A DNA stretch of 40,274 nt from Opitutaceae bacterium (GTDB lineage Bacteria > Verrucomicrobiota > Verrucomicrobiia > Opitutales > Opitutaceae), in assembly GCA_027485815.1 (NCBI GenBank), contig JAIXQE010000166.1, positions 1 to 40,274 on the forward strand, in the 5' to 3' direction. Below the pieces are notes generated by a model. It was not told the origin of the DNA and searched no databases. It saw only the letters and a program-made list of their open reading frames with translations. Within the stretch, counting starts at the first letter, position 1. Every line of letters starts with the position of its first letter. The position numbers were made by a program, and so were the translations under genes. Below, piece after piece: positions 16,223 through 24,150 of this stretch.

Positions 16223-16250
16223 GGTTGGAGGTGGGCGGTTGAAGGTGGGC
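16223..16250. repeat. 14-bp tandem direct repeat ahead of the cco operon
   Basis: Two adjoining 14-bp units, GGTTGGAGGTGGGC (16223-16236) and GGTTGAAGGTGGGC (16237-16250), differ at one base. They lie in the 70-bp gap between the PocR/AraC stop and the DUF2934 start, about 17-44 bp upstream of the first codon of the cco operon. Direct repeats are the usual shape of AraC-family operators, although those half-sites are normally spaced near 21 bp. A chance low-complexity purine tract is the other reading. Confidence 0.5.
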
Positions 16251-16276
16251 GGGAAGGGCGCGGATGCGGCGGCGGA

Positions 16277-17251
16277 TCACGCGGCGTAGCGCATCGGCGG
16301 CGGGGTGCCGGTGCCGTGCAGGTGGGCCCGGTAACGCGTGGGCGACTCGCCGGCGATCCGGCGGAAGACGCGGTTGAACTGGGAGAGCGACTGGAAGCCG
16401 GCCTCGTAGGCGGCCTCGCTGATCCGGGTGTGCGGGTTGAGCAGCAGCTGCTTGGTCCGCTCGATACGCGCCCGCGCCACGTAGTGGGTGAAGGTGAGCC
16501 CCGTCGCCTGCTTGAACACCTTGCAGAAGTAGAACGGGCTCATGTTGGCGGCGCGCGCGACCTGCTCGAGCGCGAGGGGCTCGCCGAGGTGGGCGGCGAT
16601 GAACGCGCGCGCGCGCGCGGCCGCCGGCGGCTCCGCCGCGGCGGTGCGCAACACGAGCTCGTTGCTCAGCAGCGAGAGGTGGTGCGCGAAGCTGCTCAGC
16701 AGGCGCAGGGCGGCCCCGTAACGCGCCTTCGGCAGCACCCGGGTCGCGAAATACGCCTCGCGGAAGGCCGGCGCGTCCACCTCGGCCCCCCAGCGCGCGA
16801 GCTGCGCCAGCGCCGCCTGGAAGGCGCGTTCCGACGGCGGCCGCAGGAGAACCTGGCCGGTCTGCAGGTACGCGATCACCTGCTCGCCGACGCGGATGGG
16901 CACCACGGATTCGCTCATCCCCGAGAAGCATTGCACGGTCTTGGCGCCGTCCCCCGCCCCCGCCTCCGCCTCCTGCTGCACCTGGAGGCAGGCCGCGCAG
17001 GTGCGGCTGGCGCCGGTCATCAGGGAACAGAAGGCGTTGGTCAGGCGGCAGCCGTGCAGCGGCGGCTGGAAGGACCCCGCCGGGCGTAGCGTGAGCGGCA
17101 GGCCGGTGGCGGTCTGGAAGGCGTCCTGGTAATCACGGAAGAGCTCGGACTGCTGCAGGCGGGAAACCATGTCGTCCCCCTTCGCCGGCGGGCGGGGGGC
17201 GGCGGCGGGAGCGGAGGCGGGGGCGGGCGCGGCGAGCGGGAAGGCGTCCAT
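16277..17251 (-). CDS. AraC-family regulator with N-terminal PocR sensory domain
   Basis: A 324-residue transcription factor. Residues about 30-195 match the PocR ligand-binding domain: [19 protein letters not shown], then a Cys-rich part with Cys68, Cys75, Cys85, Cys88 (TCAACLQ) and Cys108 (VQCFSG), then [18 protein letters not shown]. The C-terminal 100 residues are an AraC double helix-turn-helix ([20 protein letters not shown] and [20 protein letters not shown], ending SPTRYR). The PocR domain is a PAS-like fold that binds small molecules; the Cys set suggests a metal or redox cofactor, which is inference. Its gene is just upstream of and in line with the cco operon, so it is the prime candidate regulator. 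It is divergent from the kinase operon across 90 bp. Met28 is an alternative start after a low-complexity Ala/Pro leader. Confidence 0.92.
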   Translation of the reverse strand: MDAFPLAAPAPASAPAAAPRPPAKGDDMVSRLQQSELFRDYQDAFQTATGLPLTLRPAGSFQPPLHGCRLTNAFCSLMTGASRTCAACLQVQQEAEAGAGDGAKTVQCFSGMSESVVPIRVGEQVIAYLQTGQVLLRPPSERAFQAALAQLARWGAEVDAPAFREAYFATRVLPKARYGAALRLLSSFAHHLSLLSNELVLRTAAAEPPAAARARAFIAAHLGEPLALEQVARAANMSPFYFCKVFKQATGLTFTHYVARARIERTKQLLLNPHTRISEAAYEAGFQSLSQFNRVFRRIAGESPTRYRAHLHGTGTPPPMRYAA

Positions 17252-17314
17252 GGCGCGGCCAGCCTAGTCATTTCTTGCCGTCCGCGGAATTGGGGCCCGG
17301 GCGGCATCTCGCTA

Positions 17315-17326
17315 AGGGATTTCCCT
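17315..17326. promoter_or_regulatory. Inverted repeat AGGGA-TT-TCCCT in a divergent promoter region
   Basis: A perfect 5-bp dyad with a 2-bp spacer (AGGGATTTCCCT), framed as TAAGGGATTTCCCTA. It lies in the 90-bp gap between the PocR/AraC gene and the four-gene kinase operon, about 15-55 bp ahead of the possible kinase starts. The shape resembles dyad sites used by NarL/FixJ/RcsB-type regulators, and the last gene of the operon encodes one. Autoregulation is therefore plausible but unproven. Confidence 0.4.
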
Positions 17327-17341
17327 ATCCGCGCGGCGGCC

Positions 17342-18595
17342 TTGCCGCCCCGCCTCGCGCCGCCCACCGTGCGCGCCGTGGATCCCGCCGCGACGCCCTC
17401 CCCTCCCCCGCCCCCCGCGCCGGCGGCGCCGGAGCGCCGGCAGGAGCTCGCCGATCTCAAGGCCGCGCTCGACGCGCACTCGATCGTCGCGATCACGGAC
17501 GCGCAGGGCCGCATCACCTACGCCAACGACAAGTTCTGCGCCCTCTCGCGCTACCCCCGCGAGGAGCTGCTCGGCCGCGACCACCGCCTCATCAACTCCG
17601 GCCACCACCCGCCCGCCTTCTTCCGGGAGCTGTGGGCCACCATCCGCCGCGGCGAGGTCTGGCGCGGCGAGATCCGCAACCGGGCCAAGGACGGTTCCTG
17701 CTACTGGGTCGACACCACGATCTTCCCGTTCCGCGGCCCCGACGGCCGCCCCGAGCAGTACATCGCGATCCGCACCGACATCACCGCCCGCAAGGCCGAC
17801 CAGGAGCAGCTGCAGCGCATCGCCGCCGAACTCGCCGAGAAGAACCGCGAGCTCGAGGCGATCGTCTACACCGTCTCCCACGACCTCCGCTCCCCGCTCG
17901 TCAACATCCAGGGCTTCGGCCGCCAGCTCCAGCGCGCCTGCGACACCCTCCGCACGGCCGCCGCCGCCCCCGACGCGGAGGGACGCATCCCCGCCGCCGC
18001 CCTGCACGCCCCCCTCGACCAGGCCATCCCGCAGGCCCTGCGGTTCATCAACGCCGGGATCCACCGGATGGACACCCTGCTCTCCGGACTCCTCCGGTAC
18101 TCGCGCCTCGGCCGCGTCGCCCTCCACCCCCGCCCGCTCAACGTCAACGGCATCCTCGCCGAGGTCGTCGCCGCGATGCGCTTCCAGCTCGACGAGGCCG
18201 GCGCCGAGGTCGCCGTCGACGCGCTCCCGACCTGCGTGGGCGACCTCGTGCAGACCAACCAGGTCTTCGCCAACCTGCTCGACAACGCCCTCAAGTACCG
18301 CGCCCCGGAACGCCGCCTGCGCGTGCACGTGTCGGGGACGCTCCGCGGCGGCGCGGCGGAGTACGCGGTGACGGACAACGGCCGCGGCATCGCCCCCGAG
18401 CACCGGGCCAAGGTCTTCGAGATCTTCCACCGGCTCGACCCCGAGGCCGCCCCCGGCGAGGGCCTCGGCCTGACCATCGCGCAGCGGGTCGTCGAGCGGC
18501 AGGGCGGGCGAATTTGGGTTGAGGACACCCCGGGCGGCGGCTGCACTTTCCGACTCTCGTTGCCCGCCGTCCAGGCGGCCCCGGACGCGTCATGA
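17342..18595 (+). CDS. PAS-domain sensor histidine kinase
   Basis: A soluble kinase of up to 417 residues with no membrane span, so it senses a cytoplasmic signal. After a Pro/Ala-rich leader comes one PAS domain (about 36-150: [37 protein letters not shown]) with its PAC-like end [11 protein letters not shown]. The dimerisation helix has the phospho-acceptor in [16 protein letters not shown] (His180). The ATPase domain has the N box [16 protein letters not shown]1 [11 protein letters not shown] box VFEIFHRL and G2 [25 protein letters not shown] is the form seen in phytochrome-like kinases. The start is uncertain: TTG at 17342, or GTG at 17369 or 17378. Its stop overlaps the next ATG as ATGA. 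Confidence 0.93.
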   Translation: MPPRLAPPTVRAVDPAATPSPPPPPAPAAPERRQELADLKAALDAHSIVAITDAQGRITYANDKFCALSRYPREELLGRDHRLINSGHHPPAFFRELWATIRRGEVWRGEIRNRAKDGSCYWVDTTIFPFRGPDGRPEQYIAIRTDITARKADQEQLQRIAAELAEKNRELEAIVYTVSHDLRSPLVNIQGFGRQLQRACDTLRTAAAAPDAEGRIPAAALHAPLDQAIPQALRFINAGIHRMDTLLSGLLRYSRLGRVALHPRPLNVNGILAEVVAAMRFQLDEAGAEVAVDALPTCVGDLVQTNQVFANLLDNALKYRAPERRLRVHVSGTLRGGAAEYAVTDNGRGIAPEHRAKVFEIFHRLDPEAAPGEGLGLTIAQRVVERQGGRIWVEDTPGGGCTFRLSLPAVQAAPDAS

Positions 18596-19023
18596 CCACC
18601 ACGCCCACCATCCTGATCGCTGACGACGACGAGGGTCACGCGATCCTGATCCGGGAGAACCTGGAGGCCGCCGGCCTGCGCAACCCCATGCGGCACTTCC
18701 GGGACGGCCAGGCCGTGCTCGACTTCTTCCTCCGCGATCCGGAGCCGGCCGCCGGCCCGTTCCTGCTGCTGCTCGACATCCGGATGCCCAAGGTCGACGG
18801 CATCGAGGTACTCCGCCGGCTCAAGGCCGACGCCCACCTGCGGAAGATCCCCGTGATCATGCTCACGACCACCGATGACGCCCGCGAGGTCAGCCGCTGC
18901 CACGAGCTGGGCTGCAACGTCTACCTCCAGAAGCCGGTGGACTACGACCGGTTCTCGGACGCGATCCGCCGCCTCGGGCAGTTCGTGCCGCTGCTCCACG
19001 TGCCGCGGCTGACCCCCGGCTGA
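18592..19023 (+). CDS. Single-domain response regulator (Rcp1-like receiver)
   Basis: A 143-residue stand-alone receiver. It has the acidic pocket Asp11-13 ([10 protein letters not shown]), the phosphorylated Asp62 in [13 protein letters not shown], Thr93 in MLTTTDD and Lys114 in [11 protein letters not shown]. The spaced sequence around [18 protein letters not shown] is typical of receivers that partner phytochrome-like and PAS kinases. It has no output domain, so it probably shuttles phosphate or signals by contact. The ATG overlaps the upstream kinase stop (ATGA), which makes that kinase its likely donor. The next gene begins 6 bp after its stop. Confidence 0.95.
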   Translation: MTTTPTILIADDDEGHAILIRENLEAAGLRNPMRHFRDGQAVLDFFLRDPEPAAGPFLLLLDIRMPKVDGIEVLRRLKADAHLRKIPVIMLTTTDDAREVSRCHELGCNVYLQKPVDYDRFSDAIRRLGQFVPLLHVPRLTPG

Positions 19024-19029
19024 ACCCGC

Positions 19030-20088
19030 GTGGCCGCGCCCACCCCACCCGCCCGCCTGCTGGTCGTCGACGACGACGAGGGCCTGCTGCTGCTGATGGC
19101 CGAGCGCCTCCGCGAGGAGGGCTACGCCGTCGCCACGGCGCCCTCCGCCCGCGAGGCCCGCGCGCGCCTCGCCGCGGGCGCGCCGGACCTGATGTTCCTC
19201 GACCTGAAGCTCGCCGACGGCAGCGGACCGGACCTCGCGGCCGAACTGCGGCGCGAGCGGCAGGCGGTCCCGTTCGTGGTCGTGACCGGCCAGGGCGACG
19301 AGCGCGCGGCGGTCGAGGTCATGCGCCAGGGCGCGCTCGACTACGTGATGAAGGACACCTCGCTGCTGGACCGGCTCCCCGCGGTCGCGCGCCGGGCCCT
19401 GCACGCCGTGGCGCAGGACCAGGCGCTCCGCGCGGCGCAGGCCGAGCATCGGCGCCTGGAGCGCGAGCTCGTCGCCATCAGCGAGCGCGAACGCCACAGC
19501 ATCGGGGCGGACCTGCACGACAACCTGGGCCAGCAACTCACCGCGCTGGAGCTGATGTGCACCCTCGCGAAGACCGAGGCCGCGCCCCATCCGGCGCTGG
19601 CGCGGCGCCTCGACCAGATGGCGGGCATGCTGCGCGAGGCGATCACCCAGGTGCGTTTCCTCGCCCGCGGCCTGGTGCCGGTCGGGCCGGGCCCGGATTC
19701 GCTCCAGGTCGGCTTGACCGAACTCGCGGAACGCACCTCCGCCCTCGGCCGGCCGCGCTGTCGGCTGGAGTGCCCGGCGCCGGTCGCGGTGGCGGATCCG
19801 TTCCTCGCCGGGCACCTGTACCGGATCGCGCAGGAGGCGGTGAACAACGCGGTGAAGCACGCGCGGGCCGCGGAGGTCGTGATCCGCCTGCAGCGGCGCG
19901 ACGGCAACCTGCTGCTGGCGGTCGAGGACGACGGCGCCGGCCTGCCCCGCGGGAAGGGCGCGCCCCCGGCCGGCATCGGGCTGAGCGTGATGCGCCACCG
20001 CGCCAACGCCATCGGCGCGACCCTCGCCGTCGATTCCCGCCGCGGCGGCGGCGTCAGCGTCCGCTGCAGCCTCCCTTCCGCCCCGTGA
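19030..20088 (+). CDS. Receiver-histidine kinase hybrid (N-terminal receiver, HisKA_3)
   Basis: A 352-residue protein that joins a receiver to a kinase in receiver-first order. The receiver (about 8-125) has Asp14-16, phospho-acceptor Asp58 in LMFLDLKLADGSG, Thr86 and Lys108 (YVMKDTS). A helical linker leads to the HisKA_3 helix ERERHSIGADLHDNLGQQL (His163), the NarX/DesK-type dimerisation motif. The ATPase part shows RIAQEAVNNAVKHARA, VEDDGAGLP and GIGLSVMRHRANAIG. HisKA_3 kinases normally pair with NarL/FixJ regulators, and one is encoded next with a GTGA overlap. The likely role is to turn the state of its own receiver into control of that regulator. GTG start at 19030. Confidence 0.93.
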   Translation: MAAPTPPARLLVVDDDEGLLLLMAERLREEGYAVATAPSAREARARLAAGAPDLMFLDLKLADGSGPDLAAELRRERQAVPFVVVTGQGDERAAVEVMRQGALDYVMKDTSLLDRLPAVARRALHAVAQDQALRAAQAEHRRLERELVAISERERHSIGADLHDNLGQQLTALELMCTLAKTEAAPHPALARRLDQMAGMLREAITQVRFLARGLVPVGPGPDSLQVGLTELAERTSALGRPRCRLECPAPVAVADPFLAGHLYRIAQEAVNNAVKHARAAEVVIRLQRRDGNLLLAVEDDGAGLPRGKGAPPAGIGLSVMRHRANAIGATLAVDSRRGGGVSVRCSLPSAP

Positions 20089-20765
20089 AGCCGAAAGCCG
20101 CCCCCGCCGCCCGCCGCCGCATCCTGCTGGTCGACGACCATCCGTTCATGCGGGCGGGCCTCGGCCAGCTCATCGGCTGCCAACCCGACCTCGTCGTCGG
20201 CGGCGAGGCCGGGAATCCCGCGGAGGCGCTGCAGGCGCTCGCCCGCCAGCGACCCGACCTGATCCTGACCGATCTCACGATGCCGGGCCGCAGCGGGCTC
20301 GAGTTCATCAAGGACCTGCGCGCCGCGCATCCGGAGATCCCCATTCTCGTCGTCTCGATGCACGATGAGGCCGTGTACGCCGAGCGGGTCCTGCGCGCGG
20401 GCGCCCGCGGTTACATCATGAAGGAGGCGGGGGGCGAGGCCCTGCTCGGGGCGATCCGGCAGGTCCTGCGCGGCGAGGCGTACGTCAGCCCCAAGATGTC
20501 GGCCCGGATCCTCGAGAACCTCAGCAGCCGCCGGCCGCGGGGCTCCACCTCCCCGATCGAGCGGCTCACCGACCGCGAGTTCGAGGTCTTCCAACTGATC
20601 GGCCAGGGCAAGGGCACGCGCGAGATCGCCGCGGAACTGCACCTCAGCCCCAAGACGGTCGACGTGCACCGCAGCCACCTGAAGGAGAAGCTCGGGCTGC
20701 GAGACGCCACCGCGCTGATCCGCCACGCGGTGCGCTGGGTGGAGACGCGCTCCCCCGAGGCCTGA
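20085..20765 (+). CDS. NarL/FixJ-family response regulator
   Basis: A 226-residue DNA-binding regulator, the output of the four-gene operon. The receiver has Asp17-18 (LLVDDHPFMRAGL), Asp63 in LILTDLTMPGRSG, Ser/Thr in VVSMHDE and Lys in GYIMKEAGGEALL. The LuxR-type helix-turn-helix is at about 163-222 (LTDREFEVFQLIGQGKGTRE, IAAELHLSPKTVDVHRSHLK). The GTG start at 20085 overlaps the TGA of the receiver-kinase gene (GTGA), fixing the start and pointing to coupled translation. Its targets are unknown; the dyad at 17315-17326 ahead of the operon is one candidate. The convergent lyase gene ends 51 bp beyond. Confidence 0.95.
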   Translation: MKPKAAPAARRRILLVDDHPFMRAGLGQLIGCQPDLVVGGEAGNPAEALQALARQRPDLILTDLTMPGRSGLEFIKDLRAAHPEIPILVVSMHDEAVYAERVLRAGARGYIMKEAGGEALLGAIRQVLRGEAYVSPKMSARILENLSSRRPRGSTSPIERLTDREFEVFQLIGQGKGTREIAAELHLSPKTVDVHRSHLKEKLGLRDATALIRHAVRWVETRSPEA

Positions 20766-20816
20766 AGCGCGCCGGACCTTTTCCGGCCCTCCGGCGGCGG
20801 ACCCGCGCCCACGCCT

Positions 20817-22154
20817 TCAGCGCGCCACGCCCGCCTCGAACGCCCCCGCATCCGGCGCCCGGCCGGCGAACGCGTCCGCCAGCGGCACCCCGGCGTCGGT
20901 CGCGCGGCTGCCCGGCGCGAGGCGGAGCAGGGGCGTCACGGGCAGGTCCCCGTTCGGCTGCCGCGGCCGGGAGAGGTCCGCCTCGTCGAGGCCCGCGAAG
21001 TCCGCGGCCGTGGCGCTCCAGCCGCCGAGGAACGAGTTGCCCGCGACGGTGCAGGCCGCGGCGTCGAGCTGGGCGACCTCCTCGCCGCCCGCAAAGCCGA
21101 GGTTGTTGAACAGGCGGTGCCCACGCCCGGGCACGCGCGTGGCGTTGTCCTCGAGCCGGCCGAGCAGGTTGAAGTTCACCCGGTTCCGCCACGCGGTGTT
21201 GTGGATGAAGTCGACGCCGCCGAGGTGGTGGTTCGCGTAGAAGCCGTTGGCCTTGTTGCGCACCGCGACGCTGCGGCGCACGACGTGCCGCGGAATTGGC
21301 GCCGGCAGCCGCTCCACCGGCGTGCCGGCGTGGCCGCCCGCCTTGAAGCCGTTGCCGTCCGCCCGCGGGGTGAAGTCCGGCGTGTAGCCGTTGTAGAAGG
21401 CCCAGCAGTCCTCCGCGGTCACCGCCTCGGCGGAATTGATGAAGTCGAAGCCGTCGTCGCTGTTGAACCACGCCCGGCAGCCGCGGAACACGTTGCCCAC
21501 GCTCCCCTTCCGCCCGTGGTAGCCGAACCCATCGACGTTGCCGCCGCGGCGGTCGCCCGACACCGGATCGTGGTTCCGGTAGGCGTCACAGTTCAGGACG
21601 AGGTTGTGCGCGCCGTCCCCGATCCACACCCCGATCGCCATCCCGTCGTGGAGGCTCAGCCGCTCGAGCACGTTGTGGCTCCCCTGCACCTCAACGCAGA
21701 TGGATTGGGTGTGGCCCTTGATCGTCACCTGCACGCCCACCACCTCGAACCCCTCGAGGTGGAGCCAGGAGCCCGTCACCCGGAACGCGTGCACGCGACG
21801 GTTGGCCGGCTTCACCGCCGAGAAGTCAAACACCGGCCGCTCGCCCGGCCAGGCGACGTAGCGGATGGGTCGGCCGGGCGCGCCACTTTTGTCCAGCAGC
21901 GTGACGTACGCGAAGATGCGTTCCGTCCGGGCGATGTCGCTGTCACGCAGCCGGTAGGTGCCGCCGCGCAGGAAGACGGTGTCGCCGGGCGCCGCCGCCG
22001 CCTGGGCGCGCTGCACGGTGGCGAACGGCGCGGCCGCGGTCCCGGGCGCCGCGTCCGAACCGTGCGGGGCGACGTGAAACTCGGCTCCCGCCAGCCGCGC
22101 GGCGACGAGCAGCGCCAAGGCGGCGAGGAGACGGAGGGGGCGCGGGCGGGACAT
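20817..22154 (-). CDS. Secreted pectate lyase, polysaccharide lyase family 9-like
   Basis: A 445-residue exported right-handed beta-helix protein. The signal peptide is MSRPRPLRLLAALALLVAAR with cleavage near LAGA-EF. The helix core starts with FHVAPHGSDAAPGTAAAPFA, the DUF1565-like cap of such lyases. Residues match the known calcium site and base of Pel9A almost number for number: Asp208 (GNVDGFGYHG), Asp233, Asp234 and Asp237 (NSDDGFDF) and Lys271 (DGNGFKAGG). Repeated Asn-rich turns (VGNVFRGCRAWFNSDDG, NKANGFYANHH) are typical. It should cleave polygalacturonate or a related uronan by beta-elimination; the exact polymer is not certain. It follows rlmN by 11 bp, so it may be read through from that gene, an odd pairing of housekeeping and degradative functions. 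Confidence 0.88.
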   Translation of the reverse strand: MSRPRPLRLLAALALLVAARLAGAEFHVAPHGSDAAPGTAAAPFATVQRAQAAAAPGDTVFLRGGTYRLRDSDIARTERIFAYVTLLDKSGAPGRPIRYVAWPGERPVFDFSAVKPANRRVHAFRVTGSWLHLEGFEVVGVQVTIKGHTQSICVEVQGSHNVLERLSLHDGMAIGVWIGDGAHNLVLNCDAYRNHDPVSGDRRGGNVDGFGYHGRKGSVGNVFRGCRAWFNSDDGFDFINSAEAVTAEDCWAFYNGYTPDFTPRADGNGFKAGGHAGTPVERLPAPIPRHVVRRSVAVRNKANGFYANHHLGGVDFIHNTAWRNRVNFNLLGRLEDNATRVPGRGHRLFNNLGFAGGEEVAQLDAAACTVAGNSFLGGWSATAADFAGLDEADLSRPRQPNGDLPVTPLLRLAPGSRATDAGVPLADAFAGRAPDAGAFEAGVAR

Positions 22155-22165
22155 CGGGTTCCGGG

Positions 22166-23254
22166 TCAGGCAGACGCGCCGCCCGGGGAAACGTCACCCG
22201 CGGCGGCCGCCAGCGCCCGGCGCCGCAGTTGGCCGCAGGCGGCGTCGATGTCGGGGCCGCGCGGTCGCCGGAAGTGCGCCACCAGACCGCGCGCGCGCAG
22301 GATCGCGGCGAACGCCTCCGCCGCGGCCACGGGAACGGCCTCGTAGTGCGCCCCGCCGAGCCCGGGTCCGGTCGCGTTGTAGTGCAGCAGGTTCACGTGC
22401 ATCCGGCGCGCGCCGACCAGCGCGGCCAGTTGCTCCGCCTGAGCGGGTGCATCGTTGACCCCGCGGAGCAGGCAATACTGCAGCGTGACGGGCCGACCCC
22501 GGGCGGCCTGAAAGCGATCCGCCGCCGCCAACACGTCCGCCACGGCAAACCGGCGGCCGGGCGGGAGCAGCCGGGCACGAGTGGCGTCATCCGGGGCGTG
22601 CAGCGAGACGGCGAGGTTGAGGCTGTGCCCCGCGGCGGCGAGCGCGTCGATGCCGGGGATGACGCCCACGGTGGACACCGTGATCTGCCGCCAGCCGAGT
22701 CCGCCCACGCGGTTGTCCGCGAGGCGCTCCGCGGCCGCGAGGACGGCCGGGAGGTTCAGCATCGGCTCCCCCATCCCCATGAAGACGACGGTCTTGAGCG
22801 CCCGGCCCTGCGCGGCCGCCTCGCGGCGCAGCGCACGGAACTGTTCCACGATCTCGCCCGCCGTGAGGTGGCGCAGGAACCCGGTCCGCGCCGTGGCGCA
22901 GAAATCGCAGCCCATCGCGCACCCGACCTGGGACGACAGGCACCCGGCGGCGCGGTCCGGCCGGTCGCCCGGCATCAGCACCGCCTCGATCGTGGCGCCA
23001 TCGCGGCAGCGGAGCAGCAGCTTGACCGTGCCGTCCGCCGAGGCCGCCCGCCACACCACCTCCGCGGCGGGCGTGAAGGTGGTGGCCAGCCAGTCGGCGA
23101 GTCCCGTCGGCGCCAACCGCCCGGGACGCGGCGCCGCCGGGGCCTGCCCGTAATGCGCCCGCAGCACCGGCCCGGCGTGCGTGGCGGCGAATCCAGCGGC
23201 GGCGAGGCGCCGCGCGAATTCGTCGAGGGTCAGGTCGCTGAGCGATTCCGGCAT
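22166..23254 (-). CDS. rlmN: 23S rRNA (adenine-2503-C2) methyltransferase RlmN
   Basis: A 362-residue radical SAM enzyme that methylates A2503 of 23S rRNA and A37 of some tRNAs. The 4Fe-4S motif C-x3-C-x2-C is CAMGCDFC (Cys112, Cys116, Cys119). The two catalytic cysteines fit Cys105 (AAGCLSSQVGC) and Cys340 (GPDIDAACGQLRRR). GMGEPMLN, STVGVIPGID and NLAVSLHAP are also typical of the family. ATG at 23254 is chosen because it begins MPESLSDLTLDEF; longer starts would run into the end of the giant gene upstream. It lies 67 bp after that gene on the same strand. No good Shine-Dalgarno sequence is seen. Confidence 0.96.
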   Translation of the reverse strand: MPESLSDLTLDEFARRLAAAGFAATHAGPVLRAHYGQAPAAPRPGRLAPTGLADWLATTFTPAAEVVWRAASADGTVKLLLRCRDGATIEAVLMPGDRPDRAAGCLSSQVGCAMGCDFCATARTGFLRHLTAGEIVEQFRALRREAAAQGRALKTVVFMGMGEPMLNLPAVLAAAERLADNRVGGLGWRQITVSTVGVIPGIDALAAAGHSLNLAVSLHAPDDATRARLLPPGRRFAVADVLAAADRFQAARGRPVTLQYCLLRGVNDAPAQAEQLAALVGARRMHVNLLHYNATGPGLGGAHYEAVPVAAAEAFAAILRARGLVAHFRRPRGPDIDAACGQLRRRALAAAAGDVSPGGASA

Positions 23255-23321
23255 CCCCGCCAGCCACGCAGGAACCGCCCGGCTTGCCAAACGCGGAGTG
23301 CCCACGTCCGGCGCGGCCGGT

Positions 23322-24150
23322 TCAGGGCATCTCGTAGACTTCGACCAGCGCGACGCCCGTGGCGCCCGCGGGGCCGCCCACCTGGGCGCTGTAGGTGCCC
23401 GGCGGCAGCGTGAGCAACAGGGCCGCGTCACGCCCACCCGCCGGCAGGGGGAACGCGCCCACCGCCGCAGTCGCGGCCGCCACGACGCCGGGCGGGTTGC
23501 CGATGTCCCACGAATCGTTCTCGCGCACCAGCACGTCGACCACGCCGGTCGGCCGGGACTCCGTGCGCACGACCTGCAGCCACGGATCCGGCAACGCGCC
23601 GAGCCCCGGCGAGAGGGCGGCCAGCGCGGGGCCGACGCCCCGGATCAGGAACCGCTTGGGCACGGTCCCGCCGACGACGAAGCCGGCGATCAATTGACCC
23701 TGGCCCCCGCCCACGACGCCACGCGTCGCCACGTTGACCAGCTTGCGCGCCGGGAAGGGGACGGCCGCGTCCGCATCGTAGAGTTCCACGAGGGCGACGC
23801 CCGTCCGGCCCGCCACCCCGCTCACCTGTGCGGTGTAGGCCCCCGGCGCCAGCGTGAGCACGAGCGCCGCGTCCAGGCTCGAGGTCTGGAGCGGGAAGGC
23901 ACCCACCTGGCCGGCGAGGCGTTGCACCGGCTCCGCGCCGCCCCAGTTGTCGTTCGAGGCCAGCCGGGTGTCGCCGCGGTAAATCTCCAACACGGGATCA
24001 GTCAGTGTGCCCGCGACGCCGAAGCCCGCGAGCGAGGGACCGACCGCGCGCACCAGCACCTGCTTGGGCTCGGGGCCCGTGACCACGAAGCCGGCGATCA
24101 GGATGTTGCCGCCAGCGCCCACCTGGCCGCGGGTCGACAGGTTGCGCAGC
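23322..24150 (-). repeat. Two tandem copies of the C-terminal AVGPSL-type domain
   Basis: The last 275 residues of the giant protein consist of two related units. Each runs: NxxTRGxVGxGxxxLIAGFV, xxPKxxLIRxVGPxLAxx, DPxLxxxR/Yxxx, NDxW, VGAFPLxxxxxDAALxLTL, PGxYxAQVxGxxGxTGVALV, ExY. Copy one covers protein residues about 2040-2162 and copy two about 2176-2315. Units of this kind are familiar at the ends of many large verrucomicrobial secreted proteins; I know of no defined function. Confidence 0.75.

Noticed and set aside
16207-16276. FNR/FixK box ahead of the cco genes
   Set aside because: No TTGAT-N4-ATCAA or close variant could be found in the gap or in the 90 bp before the PocR/AraC gene.
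17866-19998. Minus-strand frame of about 710 codons opposite the kinase operon
   Set aside because: Low-complexity antisense product; the plus frames hold complete receiver and kinase motifs with coupled junctions.
20766-20816. Hairpin GCCGGA-CCTTT-TCCGGC between the convergent regulator and lyase genes
   Set aside because: The stem is only 6 bp with no U-tract on either strand, so I did not call a terminator.
22166-23437. Longer rlmN start at 23437
   Set aside because: The added 61 residues are not RlmN-like and would overlap the end of the giant gene; ATG at 23254 gives the normal family length.
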